Under the pieces are notes generated by a model. That model was not told the origin of the DNA, did not search any database, and was given only the letters and a program-made list of their open reading frames with translations. The translations under genes were made by a program, and so were the position numbers. Below are positions 35,164 through 44,096 of a stretch of DNA of 64,000 bases, one piece after another (positions within the stretch are counted from its first letter, which is position 1; each line of letters begins with the position of its first letter). This DNA comes from Verrucomicrobiota bacterium (lineage in GTDB: Bacteria; Verrucomicrobiota; Verrucomicrobiia; Limisphaerales; UBA9464): NCBI GenBank assembly GCA_017309115.1, contig JAFLEF010000003.1, forward strand, positions 62,001-126,000, in the 5' to 3' direction.

Positions 35164-38100
35164 TGGTCGGGAAACTGCCGGACGACCGGCTCGAACGCAC
35201 GCAGGATGTCGCCAGTGAACGCCACTCGGCTCGCGCGATCGCCTAATTGACGTCGGTCATAGGCAATCGGCGGCAGGGCATGGGCGCGATATCCGTTCGT
35301 CCCGCGCACGAGGTATACGGGCAACACCACGGCTCCGCTGGCCCGGGCCAGTTCGGCGACCGCAATGCTGGCGCGGAACGGTCGGCCCAGAAAAGTCACT
35401 TCCACGGCCGTTGCTGCGGGGGGGCGATCCACCAGCAATGCCACCACGCCGCCGTCCTGAAGTCGGCGGATCACTTCGACGAAGGCGAACGGATCTTCGC
35501 CGACGACGAGCGTGTCGATGCCCAGTCGGGCACGGGCGGCGGCCCGCAGGTCGGTGAACTGATCGCCGGGTTCGGGAGCGGTCAGGACCAAGGGACGCTG
35601 ACCGAACTGGCGGAGCAGGGGAGCGCCGAACTCCCAGTTGCCGAGGTGGGGCGTGACCAGCAACACGCCGCGACCGGATTGAAGGGCAGCGGAAAAGTGT
35701 TCCCAACCGGCCGCCGGATGAATGCGCTGGTCCATGGGAACGCCGGCTTCGTAGCGCCAAAGGTCCACCAGCTTGTGGGCGAACTCCTGGAAATTGGCGC
35801 GCGCGGCGCTTTCGGCTTTCCCGGGGTTGGATCCCACGACGGGCTGCAGATTCGCGACGACAATTTCAAAGCGTTCCGGCCGCAGTCGCCGATAGGCCAG
35901 CGCACCCAGGGAGGCGAGGCCGACTGTGACGGACTCCGGCAGCCAGCGGCCCAGACGCTGACCCCAGCGCCAAGCGGTGGCGCCGTATAGGGCGGACGGG
36001 GAGGCGGGGGCGGCGGGCGGCGCTGCGGGTGTTCCCGCCCACCGTTGCCACCACGCGGGCAGCAAGCCCACACACACGACCAACACGCAGGCCACGCCGG
36101 TGGCGCAAACGAGGTCGAGGCTGGCCAGACCGAGATTGCTGCTCCAGGCGAGGGATCCAAACCCAGCAATGTTGGCTCCCGCGCACAACAGCAGTGCCCG
36201 TCCGGTGGTTCGCCAGACGGCTGCGCGATTGCCCCGATGTCGGCGTAGGGCCAGTTGAAGGTGAATCGTGGAATCCACGGACGAGCCCAACAACAGAGGC
36301 AAGGCTACCAGACTGAGGAGATTCCAAGTGCGGCCGGTCAATGTCATGACCGCCAGCAGCAGCGCAATGCTGACCGCGAGCGCCGCCAGGCCCAGGGCCA
36401 CTTCGCGCCAGTTGCGAAAGGCCATCCAGAGAAAGAACACCAGCGCCGCGATGATCAGCGTGGTCACCCACAGCACCCGTTGCTGCACGTGACCGGCGAG
36501 CCGCGCGGCCAAGGTGTCCCAACTGCTGATCTTCACTGAATCGGGCAGCCCCCAGGTCTCGGTGGACGGAAGCGCGTTGGTGCCGGGCCAAACGGCGCCA
36601 AGGGCGAGGACGTCGCCAGAGTCCGTGCGCGCGGCAAATTGGCCGGTCAGCCAGCGCGCCGTTTCGTTCGTGGGCCAGTCGGGAACGTCCGTGGCGAACC
36701 AGGCGGGCCAAGCCTTCCAGACGCCCCGCGCCAGATCCAGCGCTGGACCGGTGAATCCCGCTTGAAGCACTTCCGCCTCCCAGCGCGACTGTTGATTCAA
36801 CCAGGGGCGAAGCAGGGTGCGGTTGGTTCCGGCCCAGTCCGGTCGGGGCCAGAATCCCAGCGGCAGATCGAAGGACTCAATGGTTCCGCGGCTTTGGACT
36901 TCCGCGAGTCGGAGCGACGCAGCGGTCAGTTGTTCGGCGACCTCAGTGGAGTTGGATCCGCGGAACAAGAGGCGCCAGGGTTCGCGGGTTCGACCCAGTT
37001 CGGCGCGGGCTTCGTCGAGTGCGGCGTAGGCGGAACTGTTCCGTGGGCGGAGCGGATCGTCACTCGTCGTCATGGGTGGCAACCCGCCCCACAACGCCAC
37101 CAGCAGGATCAGGCCCAACACGGCCACGGTCGGTCGCAGCGAACTCATGTTGGCGGCCTGCGAGGAATCCGGAGGAGCGAGTGGTGCGAGCGGGGAAGTG
37201 ACCGGGCAGACGCGGGGTAGGAAGAAGTACAACATCACCACCGCACCCACGAGCAGGCCGAGGGCAGTGAGTTGACCGAGTTGAGCCAGTCCCGGCAGAC
37301 CGGCGCCACCGAGCATGAGGAACGTGCCGGCCGTGGTGATGGCGGAGTACCAGATTCCGCGAGCGACGTGTTTCCGAACTTCCGCGGGAGTCGCACCGGG
37401 CATCGCCACAGCTTCCTGGTAGCTGACCAACCCGTAGTCCACGGCCAGACCGAGCAACACGGCGGCAAAGCCGACGCTCACCACGTTGAGGGTGCCCAAG
37501 GCGAGCCCGCCCAACGCCAGCGTGACCACCAGGATGAGTCCGAGAGAAACCAGGAGCCACCCCAGGGGTTTCCAGCTGCGATGCGCCCACCAAAACAGCA
37601 CACCAATCAGCACCACGGTGGTGGCCACCGAGTTTCTCAAGTCGCGTTCCATCCCGCTGGAGATTTCGGCGATGAAGACCGGACGACCGGTGTAGCCGAG
37701 GGTGGCGGGGACGGACCCCGCGGTCAGACCCTGGCGACTGACGGACTGAACGTCCGCGAGCCAGGCTGAGGCTTCCCGGTAGTTCATGCGCGGATTGGTC
37801 GGCTCGACCCAAAGGACCCGGAACGTTCCGGCTTCGTTTTGAAACGTGCCCGTTCCTGCGGTCAGAGAAGAATTGAGGCCGGAGCCACTGGGGAGGCGCG
37901 ACAGGCCCAATGGGTCGTAGCTGGTGCGCAGGAGTTCCTCGGGATTCAGTTCCGTGGCCAGGGACTCCTGAACGCGGGTCAGTTCCGCGGCGATGGTGTC
38001 GGGTTGCCGGGCGGCCAGCCAGGTGCGTACGGCCTCCGGCGGCTGTTGCAGCCAGAGCCAGGCGAGGTTGTCGGCGGCGTCCTGCGGGTTTTCCTTCCAC

Positions 38101-38375
38101 GGAGGTTGCCAGCGAACCCGGCGCACCAAATCGGGGCGCCGGTTCAACGTCGTTGCCACGGCTTCGGCGGCCTGACTGGCGGCAGCGGAGTTCGTTGCCC
38201 GGACGGTCAGCCAGAGTTCGCCCGCGTTGGGGAAGTAACGCTGATGTTCCTTCAGGCCGCGGACAGCGGGAAGCTCGGGCAGCAGGTTGAGGATGTCGGC
38301 ATCAAACCGCAGCCGGACCAGACCGAGTCCAAGCGGAACGACCAGCAGCAACCACCACCAGGAACGACGTCTCAT
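35112..38375 (-). CDS. MMPL/RND exporter fused to LpxL-type acyltransferase
   Basis: This 1,087-residue protein joins two normally separate proteins. Residues 1 to about 790 form an MMPL/RND-type exporter: an N-terminal helix, a large periplasmic domain, and two membrane blocks at about 225-390 (LGLAVDYGLVSYQEA) and 640-770 (LLGSSVDSTIHLQLALRRHR, the sterol-sensing-like core). Residues about 800-1087 are a lysophospholipid acyltransferase of the LpxL/HtrB group: TPHLGNWEFG near residue 909 supplies the catalytic H-x4-E, and DRPPAATAVEVTFLGRPFR the downstream box. Both activities occur as separate genes in aryl-polyene clusters, where exporter and acyltransferase deliver the pigment to the membrane. 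It starts nine bases after the DUF3261 gene. Confidence 0.87.
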   Translation of the reverse strand: MRRRSWWWLLLVVPLGLGLVRLRFDADILNLLPELPAVRGLKEHQRYFPNAGELWLTVRATNSAAASQAAEAVATTLNRRPDLVRRVRWQPPWKENPQDAADNLAWLWLQQPPEAVRTWLAARQPDTIAAELTRVQESLATELNPEELLRTSYDPLGLSRLPSGSGLNSSLTAGTGTFQNEAGTFRVLWVEPTNPRMNYREASAWLADVQSVSRQGLTAGSVPATLGYTGRPVFIAEISSGMERDLRNSVATTVVLIGVLFWWAHRSWKPLGWLLVSLGLILVVTLALGGLALGTLNVVSVGFAAVLLGLAVDYGLVSYQEAVAMPGATPAEVRKHVARGIWYSAITTAGTFLMLGGAGLPGLAQLGQLTALGLLVGAVVMLYFFLPRVCPVTSPLAPLAPPDSSQAANMSSLRPTVAVLGLILLVALWGGLPPMTTSDDPLRPRNSSAYAALDEARAELGRTREPWRLLFRGSNSTEVAEQLTAASLRLAEVQSRGTIESFDLPLGFWPRPDWAGTNRTLLRPWLNQQSRWEAEVLQAGFTGPALDLARGVWKAWPAWFATDVPDWPTNETARWLTGQFAARTDSGDVLALGAVWPGTNALPSTETWGLPDSVKISSWDTLAARLAGHVQQRVLWVTTLIIAALVFFLWMAFRNWREVALGLAALAVSIALLLAVMTLTGRTWNLLSLVALPLLLGSSVDSTIHLQLALRRHRGNRAAVWRTTGRALLLCAGANIAGFGSLAWSSNLGLASLDLVCATGVACVLVVCVGLLPAWWQRWAGTPAAPPAAPASPSALYGATAWRWGQRLGRWLPESVTVGLASLGALAYRRLRPERFEIVVANLQPVVGSNPGKAESAARANFQEFAHKLVDLWRYEAGVPMDQRIHPAAGWEHFSAALQSGRGVLLVTPHLGNWEFGAPLLRQFGQRPLVLTAPEPGDQFTDLRAAARARLGIDTLVVGEDPFAFVEVIRRLQDGGVVALLVDRPPAATAVEVTFLGRPFRASIAVAELARASGAVVLPVYLVRGTNGYRAHALPPIAYDRRQLGDRASRVAFTGDILRAFEPVVRQFPDQWFHFVPVWESKTPGAS

Positions 38376-38384
38376 GCCGCGGAA

Positions 38385-38867
38385 TCAGTTCGCCGCTCCT
38401 TCGAGCCGTTCGCCGGTGCGCGTTTGAAGAAGGCTCCAGGAGCCGGAAGGATCCTGGGTCAGCTGCCACGGGGCGGGCCAGAGGGCGTTCGGCGGAAGGG
38501 AGTCGAGCCGGAACCACAAGATCTGACCCGGCGCCGGGCGACGTCCGCCGTAGCGGCCCTTCCGTAGACTCGAAGTGATTTGCCAGCGCTCGGGGGTCAG
38601 TTGAGCCGTGACGACGGGCAGACCTTGTTTGCTGAACTGGACGAAGCGGGAGCCATCGGCATGGTGCGCGACGAGCAGTTCTCCCAACAATTCCGGAGCT
38701 TCGCGCCGGGGTTTCCAGGCGGCGGCGGTTTCCTGAATCGTCCAGCCGGACGCCTGGAGATCCACCGGCGGGAGGGAACGCGAACTCGCGCAGCCGGCGG
38801 TGAGCAGGAGTAGGAGAGTCAGCAGCCACGCGGATCGGTCTGGGCCGCTTCGGGACGGACCGTTCAT
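38385..38867 (-). CDS. DUF3261-like lipoprotein
   Basis: This 160-residue lipoprotein has the signal LLTLLLLLTAGCASS with Cys23 as the likely lipidated residue. The body (SGWTIQETAAAWKPRREAPE, LTPERWQITSSLRKGRYG, WFRLDSLPPNALWPAPW) resembles the DUF3261 proteins of aryl-polyene clusters, judged mainly by position and length. It overlaps the oxidoreductase gene by ATGA and precedes the exporter gene by nine bases, so it is firmly part of the same operon. It is probably held in the outer or inner membrane and assists export. Confidence 0.65.
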   Translation of the reverse strand: MNGPSRSGPDRSAWLLTLLLLLTAGCASSRSLPPVDLQASGWTIQETAAAWKPRREAPELLGELLVAHHADGSRFVQFSKQGLPVVTAQLTPERWQITSSLRKGRYGGRRPAPGQILWFRLDSLPPNALWPAPWQLTQDPSGSWSLLQTRTGERLEGAAN

Positions 38868-40150
38868 GCTGCGGCGGGAGCGAACGTAATCCGGGGAACC
38901 AACGGGAACCGGCCTTGCAATTTCACCAGCAGGAAGAACAGCCGCATGCGCCACCGGAGACGCCATCCGCCCTCGAGTTCCCCGGCCAACACCGCATTGA
39001 CCGCCGCGGCGAGACCCAATTTGGCCCGGGGTTCGAGGAACAGTTCCATGAAAGGCGTGGTATAGAAGTTCTCCACCATCTCCCAATAGATCTGCATGGC
39101 CGCCCGAATGCGCCGCTCATACGCCGTCAACTCCGGCGCGGCATCGGTGCCTCGGTCGAGTCCGGCGAGCAGGGCTTCGGCCCCCAGCTTGGCCGAGAAC
39201 ATCGCCAGGAACACGCCACTCGAGAAAATAGGATCGATGAACCCGGCGGCATCACCGACACGCACAACCCGGTGGCTGAAGAAACTGCGGTTGCGGTAAC
39301 TGAAATCGCTGGTGACATGCATCGGCGACACCCGGCGGGCGGACTTCAAGCGTTCGGCCACTGGCGGACTGCCGGCCACGAACTGCTGGAACACTTCCTC
39401 CGGAGACTGACGGAACGCCGCGTACTCATCCCGGTCGAGCACCAGGCCCACGCTGACCTTGGCCGGATGATCCGGTCCGCCGGTGCACAGCGGAATCAGC
39501 CAGAACCATTTGTTGTCGAGCCGGACAATCACGGTGTCGCCGGCGGTTTCCCCGGGATCGAGTCGGACCCCTTCGAAGTGGCCGAAGACCGCCAGCTTCT
39601 TCAGCTGGGGATTGGGCACCCGGATGCCTTCCTGATTGCCGGTGACATTGCCCCGACCGGAGGCATCGAGCACGAAGCGGGCGACCTCGGTTCGGGTGGC
39701 GCCGGATTCCTCGCGAATCGTGACCGCGACGGAGTCGGGACTGGCCTGGACTGATTCCACGCGGACCCCTTCGCGGACGGTGGCGCCGGAGGTGGCCGCA
39801 TGCTGGAGCAGGAGATGATCAAACTTCGCCCGCTCGACCTGGAACGCCTCGGTGTGGCGGGTGAACTGCCCGTTCCGGAACACGAATCCGGTGCCCTTGG
39901 AGCCATTGCCGAGCAGAAACTGGGCGCCGCGTTTGCGGGGGAAGCCGGCCGCCTCCAGGACGGGTAGAAGGCCCAGTTCCTCGAAGATGGCCTGGTTGTA
40001 GGGCAGCAGCGATTCGCCGACGTGAAAGCGCGGGAAGTGCTCCTGCTCGAGCACCAACACGCGCTTTCCGGCGCGCGCCAGCCGGGTGGCCGCGCAGCTT
40101 CCGCCGGGTCCACCACCAATGATGAGTGCGTCCCAAATCCCGCTCGACAT
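38864..40150 (-). CDS. FAD-dependent halogenase-like oxidoreductase
   Basis: This 428-residue flavoprotein starts with the FAD-binding loop GGGPGG (residues 12-17), followed by HFPRFHVGESLLP. It carries two flavin-halogenase-type marks: K73 in FPRKRGAQF, at the position of the halogenase lysine, and the W-x-W-x-I-P motif (KWFWLIPL). The GDAAGFIDPIFSSGV stretch completes the FAD domain. Related proteins in aryl-polyene clusters are annotated as halogenase or oxidoreductase and may tailor the polyene head group; substrate chlorination is not certain here. ATG 40150 is chosen because the FAD loop follows; the frame is open far upstream but is not protein-like there. It heads the export module operon. 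Confidence 0.78.
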   Translation of the reverse strand: MSSGIWDALIIGGGPGGSCAATRLARAGKRVLVLEQEHFPRFHVGESLLPYNQAIFEELGLLPVLEAAGFPRKRGAQFLLGNGSKGTGFVFRNGQFTRHTEAFQVERAKFDHLLLQHAATSGATVREGVRVESVQASPDSVAVTIREESGATRTEVARFVLDASGRGNVTGNQEGIRVPNPQLKKLAVFGHFEGVRLDPGETAGDTVIVRLDNKWFWLIPLCTGGPDHPAKVSVGLVLDRDEYAAFRQSPEEVFQQFVAGSPPVAERLKSARRVSPMHVTSDFSYRNRSFFSHRVVRVGDAAGFIDPIFSSGVFLAMFSAKLGAEALLAGLDRGTDAAPELTAYERRIRAAMQIYWEMVENFYTTPFMELFLEPRAKLGLAAAVNAVLAGELEGGWRLRWRMRLFFLLVKLQGRFPLVPRITFAPAAA

Positions 40151-40405
40151 CGGCCGGACGGTCGCACTGGGCCAGCCTGAAACCAAGTCTGGCGTTCGGT
40201 CGGTGGAATGGGAGGGGGTAATCGGCAGGAGGGGGGTGGGGAGACAGGGTCCGCCGCCGCTGGTTTGCCAGGTACGAATCGTTTTGCCCGCAGTTCCCGA
40301 CGTAAATCCGGTTGACCTACCGGGTCTTCCGGATGTTCCGTTAGTCATTCGGGCTAACCCTTCCCAAGCACCAAGCTCCTGTGTTTCATCCGCCCCTCGA
40401 TTTCT

Positions 40406-41827
40406 ATGGCAGCTAAAATCAAGTTCGGAACCGACGGCTGGCGAGCCGTCATCGCTGAAGACTTCACCTTTGAAAATGTCTCCCGGGTCGCCCAGGCCTC
40501 GGCGGACTACTGGAAGCAGAATCCACCCGCCGGAACCCAGCCCACGATCGTGGTAGGCTACGATCGGCGGTTCCTGTCGGACCGCTTCGCCCGGCGCACG
40601 GCCGAGGTGCTCGCCGGCAATGGTTTCTCGGTCATTCTGAGCGATTCGCCGGTTCCGACCCCGGCGGTGTCGTTTGCCGTGAAGGCGGCCAAGGCGGCCG
40701 GTGGGGTGATGATCACGGCCAGCCACAATCCTCCCGAGTTCAATGGCTTCAAAGTGAAGGCGTGGTACGGAGGCTCGGCAGATCCTTCGATCTGCCAAGC
40801 GATCGAGGAACGGGTGGATCAGGGGACCATCAAGTGGACGGCGTTCGACGTGGCGGCGAAGGCCAAGAAGATCGTCGTGAAGGACCTGCGGGCCGCCCAT
40901 TACGCGGCCTGCAAGAAACTGGTGAACTTCAACCTCATCGCGAAATCCAAACTCAAGTTCGCCCATGAGGCGCTCTATGGCGTTGGCGCGGGTTGCTTTG
41001 AAGAACTCCTCGAGGGAACCACCTGCACCGTCACCACCCTCAACGCTGAACACAACCCCAACTTCGGCGGCATCAATCCGGAGCCAATCGCCAAGAACTA
41101 CGTTAAGTCCGCCGCCTGGTTGGCAAAGAATCCCCACGACATCTGCCTGGTTACCGATGGCGACGCCGACCGAGTGGGCGGCATGATGGGCGACGGAAGT
41201 CCGCTGACCACACATCAGCTCATTTGCCTACTGCTGCGGCACTACGTGAAGAATCGCCAGCAAAAAGGTCGGGTGATCAAGGCGCTGACGACCACCACGA
41301 TGGTGGATCGCATGTGTGCCGCCTATGGGCTGCAGTTGGTGGAGACCGGGGTGGGCTTCAAGTACATCGCGTCGGAGATGATCCAGGGTGGCGTGTTGCT
41401 GGGCTTTGAGGAAAGCGGCGGCATTGGTTTCCCGGGGCATATTCCGGAACGCGACGGCATTCTGGCCGGGCTGATGCTCTTGGAATTGCTGGCCACGGAG
41501 AAGAAGCCGGTGAAGCAGTTGCTCGCGGACCTGGAGAAGGAGTTCGGTCCCCACGAGTATGCCCGGATCGACACCCATTTCCCCTTGGAGAAGCGCACCT
41601 CGCTGATGGAGTTCTGCAAGTTGAACCCCCCGGCCAAGCTGCTGAAGTCGCCGCTCAAGGAAGTGAAGTCCTTCGACGGCGTGAAGTTTATTGCCGAAGA
41701 CGGATCCTGGCTGATGCTTCGCGGTTCAGGCACGGAACCCATTCTGCGGATTTATGCCGAGGGAAAGACCCTCGCCGACGCCGAAAAGCTGCTGCAATTG
41801 GGCGTGAAACTCACCAAGCAGGTGTGA
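40406..41827 (+). CDS. Phosphoglucomutase/phosphomannomutase family enzyme
   Basis: This 473-residue cytoplasmic enzyme interconverts hexose 1- and 6-phosphates. It has FGTDGWRAVIAEDF, the active-site phosphoserine loop TASHNPPEFNGFK (about residue 100), the magnesium loop DGDADRVGG (about 250), the sugar loop GFEESGGIGF (about 333) and the phosphate-binding RGSGTEPILRIY (about 440). All four are intact, so the enzyme should be active; glucose, mannose or glucosamine specificity is not settled. It starts after a 255-base divergent spacer from the halogenase-like gene, in which no clear promoter boxes were recognised. Downstream lies a hairpin and then the LemA operon. Confidence 0.92.
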   Translation: MAAKIKFGTDGWRAVIAEDFTFENVSRVAQASADYWKQNPPAGTQPTIVVGYDRRFLSDRFARRTAEVLAGNGFSVILSDSPVPTPAVSFAVKAAKAAGGVMITASHNPPEFNGFKVKAWYGGSADPSICQAIEERVDQGTIKWTAFDVAAKAKKIVVKDLRAAHYAACKKLVNFNLIAKSKLKFAHEALYGVGAGCFEELLEGTTCTVTTLNAEHNPNFGGINPEPIAKNYVKSAAWLAKNPHDICLVTDGDADRVGGMMGDGSPLTTHQLICLLLRHYVKNRQQKGRVIKALTTTTMVDRMCAAYGLQLVETGVGFKYIASEMIQGGVLLGFEESGGIGFPGHIPERDGILAGLMLLELLATEKKPVKQLLADLEKEFGPHEYARIDTHFPLEKRTSLMEFCKLNPPAKLLKSPLKEVKSFDGVKFIAEDGSWLMLRGSGTEPILRIYAEGKTLADAEKLLQLGVKLTKQV

Positions 41828-41883
41828 GTCATCGGTGCTTGCGTCCGGTGCATCTCCGGGCATGCAGGCATTCCGATTTTTGT

Positions 41884-41908
41884 CCGAACTTCAACCTGAC
41901 AAGTTCGG
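41884..41908. terminator. Hairpin between phosphohexomutase and LemA genes
   Basis: CCGAACTT (41884-41891) and AAGTTCGG (41901-41908) form a perfect eight-pair inverted repeat with a nine-base loop. It lies 57 bases after the mutase stop and 25 before the LemA start. It could terminate the first gene or act as an operator or leader structure for the second; no T run follows, so intrinsic termination is not certain. Confidence 0.45.
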
Positions 41909-41932
41909 GCTCCGGATTAGAAAAGACGCGCA

Positions 41933-42553
41933 ATGAAAAAAGTCTTGGGCGTCTTCTTCCTCGTTCTTGTGGTGGGAGTCCTCGGAGTCGGAATCGGCGG
42001 ATGCACCACCTACAACGGGTTGATCTCCGCTCGGCAAGGGGTCGACCAGGCCTGGGCGCAGGTGGAGACTGTCTATCAGCGGCGGGCGGATCTGATTCCG
42101 AACCTGGTGGCCACCGTTTCCGGGAACGCCAACTTCGAACGGTCGACGCTCCAGGCCGTGACTGAGGCCCGGGCAAGTGTGGGTCAGGTGAAGCTCCCGT
42201 CCGGGCAGGCACCGGATTCCTCGGAAAGCCTCCGGAAGTTTCAAGCGGCTCAGGATTCCTTGGGATCGGCCTTGTCCCGATTGCTGGTGGTGGCCGAGCG
42301 GTATCCGGATCTGAAGGCGAGCCAGGGATTCCGGGATTTGCAGGTGCAGTTGGAAGGGACGGAGAACCGGATCACCGTGGAGCGGCAGCGGTTCAATGAA
42401 ATGGTGGGAGGCTACAACACCCGGATTCAGCGGTTCCCCACTTTGATCCTGGCCCGCCTGTTCAATTTCCAGCCCAAGCCTTACTTCGCGGCGGATCCGG
42501 GCGCGGAGAAGGCGCCCAAGGTGGAGTTCAACTTCAACTCGCCGCAAAAATGA
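41933..42553 (+). CDS. LemA family protein
   Basis: This 206-residue protein has a lipoprotein-like signal (VVGVLGVGIGGCTTYN, Cys24) and the LemA helical bundle: GVDQAWAQVETVYQRRADLI, PNLVATV, the LKASQGFRDLQVQLEGTENR stretch and VERQRFNEMVGGYNT. LemA proteins are anchored outside the cytoplasmic membrane; their role is unclear but they are almost always next to TPM-domain proteins, as here. The stop overlaps the next start by ATGA. Confidence 0.9.
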   Translation: MKKVLGVFFLVLVVGVLGVGIGGCTTYNGLISARQGVDQAWAQVETVYQRRADLIPNLVATVSGNANFERSTLQAVTEARASVGQVKLPSGQAPDSSESLRKFQAAQDSLGSALSRLLVVAERYPDLKASQGFRDLQVQLEGTENRITVERQRFNEMVGGYNTRIQRFPTLILARLFNFQPKPYFAADPGAEKAPKVEFNFNSPQK

Positions 42554-43488
42554 GACGCCTTTGGATCATCGGCTGTTTGAGCCTCTTCTGCGGGTTGCTG
42601 GGATCGGCGCAACCGGCTTTGCCGCCGGCTCCGGAGAAGTATGTCTACGATCGGGCGAACCTCCTGACGCCCGAGACCCGGGATCGGCTCAGTCAGCGTC
42701 TCGGCGCCTTCGAACGGGAGTCGTCTTCCCAGGTGGTGGTGTGGATCGAGCCCAAGCTGCCGTCGGGAACCACGCTGGAGGAATACGTGAACCGGGCCTT
42801 CGAGGAGTGGAAGATTGGTCAGAAGGGCAAAGACAACGGCGTCTTGTTGGCGGTGTTCCCCGAAGACCGGAAGATGCGGATTGAGGTGGGCTATGGACTG
42901 GAAGGAGCGTTGCCGGATGCGTTGACGGGCCGAATCATTGAGCAGGAAATCGCTCCTTCATTCCGTCAGCGGGAGTTCGATCAAGGGGTGAGCGCGGGAG
43001 TGGAGGCGATTTTGGCGGCGACACGCGGGGAATATCGGGGGACGGGTCGGACTCAGTTCACCCGGACTCAACAAGGCGCCAGTGGAGCGGGAGCGTTGGT
43101 CGGAGGAGTGCTCGGATTTGTTTTGGGCGCGGGAGTTCGGCGGTTTCAGGCGCGCCAAGAATCGGCGTTGAACCAGGTGAGTCAGGGATTGCTCGGCGGC
43201 TTCATTGGCGGGGTTGGACATAGCATCGCCTTGGCGCTGCTGGTGCAGCGACTCGTGATTCCAGCCGGCGCGGCCTTTATCTTTACCTGGGCCTTCATCT
43301 TGATGCGCCAACGGGGCGACGAGTTGTCCCGAACCGGACGGCGTCGACGCTACTCCCAAAGCTGGCCGAACTGGAACACCTCGGGTTGGTCGGGATCGAG
43401 CAGTGGCTTTGGGGGTTTTGGAGGCGGCGGAGGATTTCGCGGGGGCGGGGGACGTTCCGGGGGAGGCGGGGCGAGCGGTGGCTGGTAA
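42550..43488 (+). CDS. TPM-domain (YgcG-type) protein with Gly-rich tail
   Basis: This 312-residue protein has a signal peptide (GCLSLFCGLLGSAQ), a TPM phosphatase-like domain at about residues 30-165 (YVYDRANLLTPETRDRLSQR, QVVVWIEPKLPSG, DNGVLLAVFPEDRKMRIEVG), one or two hydrophobic helices at about 180-265, and a glycine/serine-rich C-terminus ending SGGGGASGGW, typical of YgcG. TPM domains were first linked to photosystem II repair in chloroplasts; in bacteria they are membrane proteins of unknown role. It overlaps LemA by four bases and lies 14 bases from a second TPM gene. Confidence 0.88.
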   Translation: MRRLWIIGCLSLFCGLLGSAQPALPPAPEKYVYDRANLLTPETRDRLSQRLGAFERESSSQVVVWIEPKLPSGTTLEEYVNRAFEEWKIGQKGKDNGVLLAVFPEDRKMRIEVGYGLEGALPDALTGRIIEQEIAPSFRQREFDQGVSAGVEAILAATRGEYRGTGRTQFTRTQQGASGAGALVGGVLGFVLGAGVRRFQARQESALNQVSQGLLGGFIGGVGHSIALALLVQRLVIPAGAAFIFTWAFILMRQRGDELSRTGRRRRYSQSWPNWNTSGWSGSSSGFGGFGGGGGFRGGGGRSGGGGASGGW

Positions 43489-43502
43489 CCAGAAACACGA
43501 CT

Positions 43503-43937
43503 ATGGAACCCACGGCATTTACACAGCAGTTGGACGACGCCCAGATCGCTGAGGCGATTCGTTTGGCGGAGGTCTCCACCTCGGGGGAAATCCGCGTTTT
43601 CATCACCCGTTCGCACTCGGTCAAACCATTGGAGGACGCCCGGCGCGAGTTCTATCGGCTCGGGATGGCGTCCACCGCCCTGCGCAACGCCGTTCTGCTC
43701 TACTTCGCGCCGGCGACCCAGCGCTTCGCGGTTTATGGTGACGAAGGAGTTTACCTCCGTTGCGAAGCGAGTTTCTGGGAGTCGACGACCCGCGAAATGG
43801 AGGCGCTGCTCAAGGACGGGAAGTTTCACGAAGCGGTCCTGACTGGTATTCGGCGCGCGGGAGATGAATTGGCCCGGCAGTTCCCGAAACATGGCGCCGA
43901 TCGCAACGACCTCCCCAACGAAGTTGTGCGCGACTAA
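43503..43937 (+). CDS. Second TPM-domain protein, no signal peptide
   Basis: This 144-residue protein shows the TPM pattern ISEAIRLAE-type helix, TSGEIRVFITRSHSVKP, NAVLLYFAPATQRFAVYGD and FHEAVLTGIRRAGDEL. It lacks the signal peptide, membrane helices and glycine tail of its neighbour, so it should be cytoplasmic or held by partners. ATG 43503 is chosen at the family start; the open frame reaches further upstream inside the preceding gene only because of its repetitive GC-rich end. It closes the LemA/TPM operon. Confidence 0.82.
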   Translation: MEPTAFTQQLDDAQIAEAIRLAEVSTSGEIRVFITRSHSVKPLEDARREFYRLGMASTALRNAVLLYFAPATQRFAVYGDEGVYLRCEASFWESTTREMEALLKDGKFHEAVLTGIRRAGDELARQFPKHGADRNDLPNEVVRD

Positions 43938-44096
43938 CTGACCGTGGGATTGCTGGTTCCTGGTGTGGTTTCGAGACTGGGACTGGCTCTTTTTTAGGGG
44001 CTCGGGAATGCTGTTCGCACCGATCGACAACGACCTGTAACCCAGCGCTGCTCAGCCCGCTTACGGCGGCGAATCAGCGACCGTTTCCCAGCCCTC

